A stretch of 9,487 nt of DNA from Planctomycetales bacterium (GTDB lineage Bacteria; Planctomycetota; SZUA-567), in the NCBI GenBank assembly GCA_025997475.1, contig BNUQ01000064.1, positions 1-9,487 of the forward strand. The letters are read 5' to 3'. Numbering within the stretch: the stretch's first letter is position 1; every line of letters starts with the position of its first letter. The notes under the pieces were generated by a model, which was not told the DNA's origin, did no database searches, and saw nothing but the letters and a program-made list of their open reading frames with translations. Both the position numbers and the translations under genes were made by a program. This document shows, piece after piece, positions 8,201-9,487 of the stretch.

Positions 8201-8520
8201 ATATTTCAACAAACAGTTACTATTTTTCCGAAAATCAACAGGGCACATATACATTTGAAATCATCGAGCTATCAGATAATTTTTGCACAAACGACACATT
8301 ATCAGCAAGTACTACAATTACAATAAATTCTCTTCCAGAAATATCAGTAGCAAATTCTGAATCAATTTGTATCGGTGCGAATATCGAATTGTTTACTTTT
8401 ACAGGCAACCAACCCTGGTCTGTTACCTATTTTGACGGCACTTCAACTCAAACAATTTCAAATATTACCACAAATCCGTATATTTTTAATTCTCCAAATC
8501 CAGCCGATTGTTTTCCATAA
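5215..8520 (+). CDS. Secreted right-handed beta-helix protein with Ig-like repeats, 3'-truncated by a join at ~8491
   Basis: 1,101 codons. Residues 1-24 are a signal peptide (MKTR, Ile-rich core, LFSQ). Residues ~25-395 and ~397-775 are two homologous parallel beta-helix modules, each starting with a Y/FV..DG...SW..A..DL motif (second: EDGQGQADGSSWADAYPNL) and containing GGF.GTE, ILDGFTI or TLDGFTI, and rungs such as GGGMSN, GGGIYN, GGAIYN, GGALYN, as in PMP-like and glycan-binding beta-helix proteins. Residues ~781-1101 are Ig-like repeats of 87 residues (C.G......F.F.G..PW.VTY..G...QTISN). The fourth repeat breaks off after NPYIF (residue 1091), and the last ten residues come from unrelated sequence. 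No T9SS sorting domain is present, although this architecture normally ends with one; a matching 3' end lies inverted at 8645-9424. Likely role: surface or secreted adhesin or polysaccharide-binding protein; no catalytic residues are recognised. Start: first ATG, giving a good signal peptide, after an A-rich leader without Shine-Dalgarno. Confidence 0.88.
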   Translation: MKTRILTIILIIIFISNGKYLFSQVTRYVSNDGVTTSIDATNATSWATACNDLQAVIDVSTAGDSIFVRYGFYRPTHSSNNWSELTPTGVNANLLDRENSFLLKTGVKIFGGFMGTETNISERILNLNLSSILTGDIDNDNELYNNSYHIVISVGNDSNTILDGFTIKDGNSNGSSFVFVNGVAVARNQGAGIISINSTTIYRNLQIERNSSSNTGGGMSNLTNSNITIINSIISGNYANNGSVMLNNSSSPIIINVTISGNLKGNADGGCILNYLGSSPEIYNSIIWDNSTPNIEDNSGSNTECYYSLVEGIDLTSSFGLDGTNPLNAPQFYGVLLPTEAPSSLGHFILKLTSPCINAGNNSYNSSNYDIISTPRIKKGIIDLGAYESTIPSPNSEGILFVKEDGQGQADGSSWADAYPNLADPLFVANTDNTITQIWVATGTYYPEYLMGTASSDREKAFVLVPDLKIYGGFIGTENAIEDRNITGNDMNNVSQTILSGNIENYETNTNFCYHVVVSSGNVGTATLDGFTITEGNSDSPSSFSLNGNQINNNYGAGISNINSAPTYTNLIISDNYSSNAAGIYNYQSLSIKFENIILNNNSATANGGGIYNESSIATFTNILLSNNSATNGGAIYNKASSCIFTNNTMAKNTATNGGALYNYSGTTTINNSVIWGNLNNNVYTNTGTINYNYSLIENLNPPSEQGNLNGLTTSPLFVDFTNNDFQLTPCSSLINAGSNQDYLNVCDSPVFIYETDILGNPRLINSTIDIGVYECSLSPPTITIHSNHNICLGDSVALFEFTGNAPWSVTYNDGTSNQTISNILVSPYYYTFNNVGTSHFELISFSDNDCTISSISGVCEITTYPLPNVTLATSQNICQNDTIILFNFSGTQPWTLTYNLNSINQTISNYTENDYYFSETNSGIYNFELIEISDNNCSNIISNNTEITVKALPNLSIANSQNVCSEANIELFNFSGEQPWAVTYYDGTETQTISNISTNSYYFSENQQGTYTFEIIELSDNFCTNDTLSASTTITINSLPEISVANSESICIGANIELFTFTGNQPWSVTYFDGTSTQTISNITTNPYIFNSPNPADCFP
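7552..8490 (+). repeat. Ig-like protein repeats, three complete plus one truncated, ~261-bp period
   Basis: Units start near residues 781, 865, 952 and 1039 with ...LPN.S.ANSQN.C..., then F.F.G..PW.VTY, QTISN, YYFSE, G.Y.FELIE.SDN.C. The fourth unit is missing its last ~27 residues (the SENQQGTYTFE to LSA part of unit 3). Another copy of the same family, LGDSIELFTMIGTSPWSINY, lies on the opposite strand at ~9361-9140. Confidence 0.85.
8491..8501. other. Junction between oppositely oriented gene fragments
   Basis: Left of here plus-strand Ig-like coding is in register; right of here the minus strand encodes the outer-membrane protein start. The string TCTCCAAATCC fits both sides: plus-strand FNSPN of the Ig repeat, and minus-strand GFG of the membrane protein. 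That makes it a plausible short microhomology at which the join occurred. The exact breakpoint cannot be fixed within about ten bases. Confidence 0.65.
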
Positions 8521-8645
8521 TCCATCTTGTAGTTTATTGATGATAATCCGCCACCTAATTCAACTGTAAGTTCGCTATACCGTTGTCCAAAACCGATTAA
8601 AGTAGAAATTATGAAAATAAGTATTAAAGATGTTTTTTTTGCCAT
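8491..8645 (-). CDS. Outer-membrane beta-barrel protein, N-terminal fragment
   Basis: About 50 codons remain. Residues 1-20 are a signal peptide (MAKKTSLILIFIISTLIGFG followed by Q). Then comes the first barrel strand and turn, YSELTVELGGGLSSINYKM, and YGKQSAGFG, which resembles the start of OmpA-like or porin-type barrels in Bacteroidota, where a Gly-rich strand of a second GFGG.FG type normally follows. Instead, the frame runs into the antisense of the Ig repeat (ELKIYGFVVIFEIV, stop at 8448), so the gene is cut at ~8491. Its ATG overlaps the stop of the upstream gene as TAATG, so the two were probably co-transcribed and translationally coupled. It does not look like PorP/SprF, whose mature N-terminus is different. 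The precise family is uncertain from 50 residues. Confidence 0.65.
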
Positions 8646-9424
8646 TATCTTACAATTAATTTTGTAGTATTATTATTGATTTTAACAACGTAAGTCCCTG
8701 ATATAAAGATGTTTGGAATTGTAGTCTTATTTCCTTCCATTTGAAGAATAATCTTCTTCCCTAATTCATCGTAAATTTCAATTATTCCGTCTTCCATAAT
8801 TTCTCCCAAATATTCTATCGTCAAAGTTTGATTGACTGATATAGGATTAGGATATATTTTTATTGATTTTGCCTTTTCTAAAACATATATTTTATTTGTA
8901 GAAACCTTTTGCCCTGACGCTGTTTCAATTTCAAATCGGTATATTGCTCCTCCAATAAATTTATCGGAAATATTATTTCCTTTTGAGTAACTCATTCCTT
9001 CTCCTAATAATATATCGTTTTCATACCATAAGCAATTATTTGGTAATAAATTTTCGTTTTCTAATTTTCGTAAATTTAAGATAAAAATATTATCCCATTT
9101 TGTTACAACATATTTATCAAATGTTAATAAAGAAGTGTCTTTTACGGTTATCATTGTTGATAAATCAAGGTTTTGCGAACAAAAATTATCGCTTATTGAA
9201 TTAACATTATAATCAAAAATTCCACTTGATGGGGGCGTAAAAAAATATGAATTATTGTTTGTAAATAAATTTTGGTTTTCACTGTTTAATGTGTAATTTA
9301 TCGACCAAGGCGAAGTTCCTATCATCGTAAATAATTCAATTGAGTCCCCAAGAATAATCATTTGTGGTGGAGTTAATGAAATTTCAGGAAATGGATTTAC
9401 AAAAATTGTTGCTGTCCCAGAAAT
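8645..9424 (-). CDS. C-terminal fragment with Ig-like repeat and T9SS type A sorting domain
   Basis: This is the 3' end of a large secreted protein. From the first ATG (9361) 238 codons are open, but coding clearly extends upstream to the fold-back centre at 9424 (ISGTATIFVNPFPEISLTPPQ precedes that Met, matching the INSLPEIS linker of the beta-helix protein), so this Met is internal. Residues counted from it: ~1-73 Ig-like repeat; ~80-162 a linker domain common in such proteins (FDKYVVTKWDN, LWYENDILLGEG, YRFEIETASGQKVSTNKI); ~167-238 the T9SS type A sorting domain, with IYPNP at 169-173, an IEIYDELGKKI strand, GTYVVKI, and terminal KLIVR. The domain directs transport across the outer membrane by T9SS and is normally cleaved. 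It is followed by the outer-membrane protein with TAATG overlap. It is most likely the inverted 3' end of the gene at 5215, not an independent gene. Confidence 0.82.
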   Translation of the reverse strand: MSGTATIFVNPFPEISLTPPQMIILGDSIELFTMIGTSPWSINYTLNSENQNLFTNNNSYFFTPPSSGIFDYNVNSISDNFCSQNLDLSTMITVKDTSLLTFDKYVVTKWDNIFILNLRKLENENLLPNNCLWYENDILLGEGMSYSKGNNISDKFIGGAIYRFEIETASGQKVSTNKIYVLEKAKSIKIYPNPISVNQTLTIEYLGEIMEDGIIEIYDELGKKIILQMEGNKTTIPNIFISGTYVVKINNNTTKLIVR

Positions 9425-9487
9425 ATTTCTGGGACAGCAACAATTTTTGTAAATCCATTTCCTGAAATTTCATTAACTCCACCACAA
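9362..9487. repeat. Perfect palindrome, 63-bp arms, no spacer, at window end
   Basis: Every base from 9362 to 9424 is complemented by 9487 back to 9425; the centre is AAAT|ATTT. The right arm, read on the plus strand from 9425, encodes in frame the same 21 residues that the minus-strand gene encodes in the left arm (ISGTATIFVNPFPEISLTPPQ). So it is a fold-back of coding sequence and not an evolved regulatory palindrome. It may extend beyond the window. Confidence 0.97.

Noticed and set aside
8087..8569. Plus-strand open frames of 79 and 64 codons overlapping the Ig-like repeats
   Set aside because: They are in the wrong frame relative to the repeat-bearing protein; their mutual similarity only reflects the underlying Ig repeats.
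8491..9487. Phase-variable invertible segment controlled by a site-specific recombinase
   Set aside because: No inverted recombination sites flank the segment (8491 and 9424 do not share a repeat), the palindrome has no spacer, and no recombinase gene is in the window. A fold-back chimera explains more.
9425..9487. A separate plus-strand gene at the right edge
   Set aside because: The 21 in-frame residues are an exact copy of the opposite-strand gene through the fold-back, so it is the same coding sequence read again.

Overview
The window is AT-rich DNA from a member of the Bacteroidota. Three observations support this: a type IX secretion (T9SS) C-terminal sorting domain; large cell-surface proteins built from choice-of-anchor L, SprB-type and Ig-like repeats; and a tRNA promoter matching the Bacteroidota consensus TTTG / TAnnTTTG, with no Shine-Dalgarno sequences before the genes. 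The sequence does not support a finer placement.

Layout. (1) Positions 1-3596, minus strand: the 5' three-fifths or more of a giant secreted adhesin-like gene, running off the left edge. It has a signal peptide, a choice-of-anchor L domain, Ig-like repeats that include a 456-bp tandem duplication, then six and a half SprB-like repeats. The frame is broken twice, by a 1-nt deletion near 1923 and an in-frame TAA at 1453-1455. (2) Positions 3597-5214: a long non-coding spacer. It is extremely AT-rich on the left, then carries a tRNA-Phe(GAA) with its own promoter and terminator, then a cluster of heptanucleotide tandem repeats (CTTGATA and CCCTTCA types) and a hairpin, and finally the promoter region of the next gene. 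(3) Positions 5215-8520, plus strand: a secreted protein with two parallel beta-helix modules and three and a half Ig-like repeats. It stops abruptly inside the fourth repeat and has no sorting domain. (4) Positions 8491-9424, minus strand: the missing kind of 3' end, an Ig-like repeat plus linker plus T9SS sorting domain, stop-start coupled (TAATG) to the first ~50 codons of an outer-membrane beta-barrel protein, which is itself cut at ~8491. (5) Positions 9362-9487: a perfect palindrome with 63-bp arms and no spacer, ending at the window edge.

Parts 3-5 make most sense as one gene followed by one outer-membrane protein gene, with the 3' part present in inverted orientation and then folding back on itself. 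This looks like a chimeric fold-back join at a contig end (amplification or assembly), though a real inverted duplication is not excluded. The original gene was probably a ~1,380-residue protein: signal peptide, two beta-helices, about four to five Ig-like domains, T9SS sorting domain. Both large proteins would be exported by the Sec system and then displayed or secreted through T9SS or a related route. No defence system, mobile-element gene, recombinase or CRISPR array is visible.
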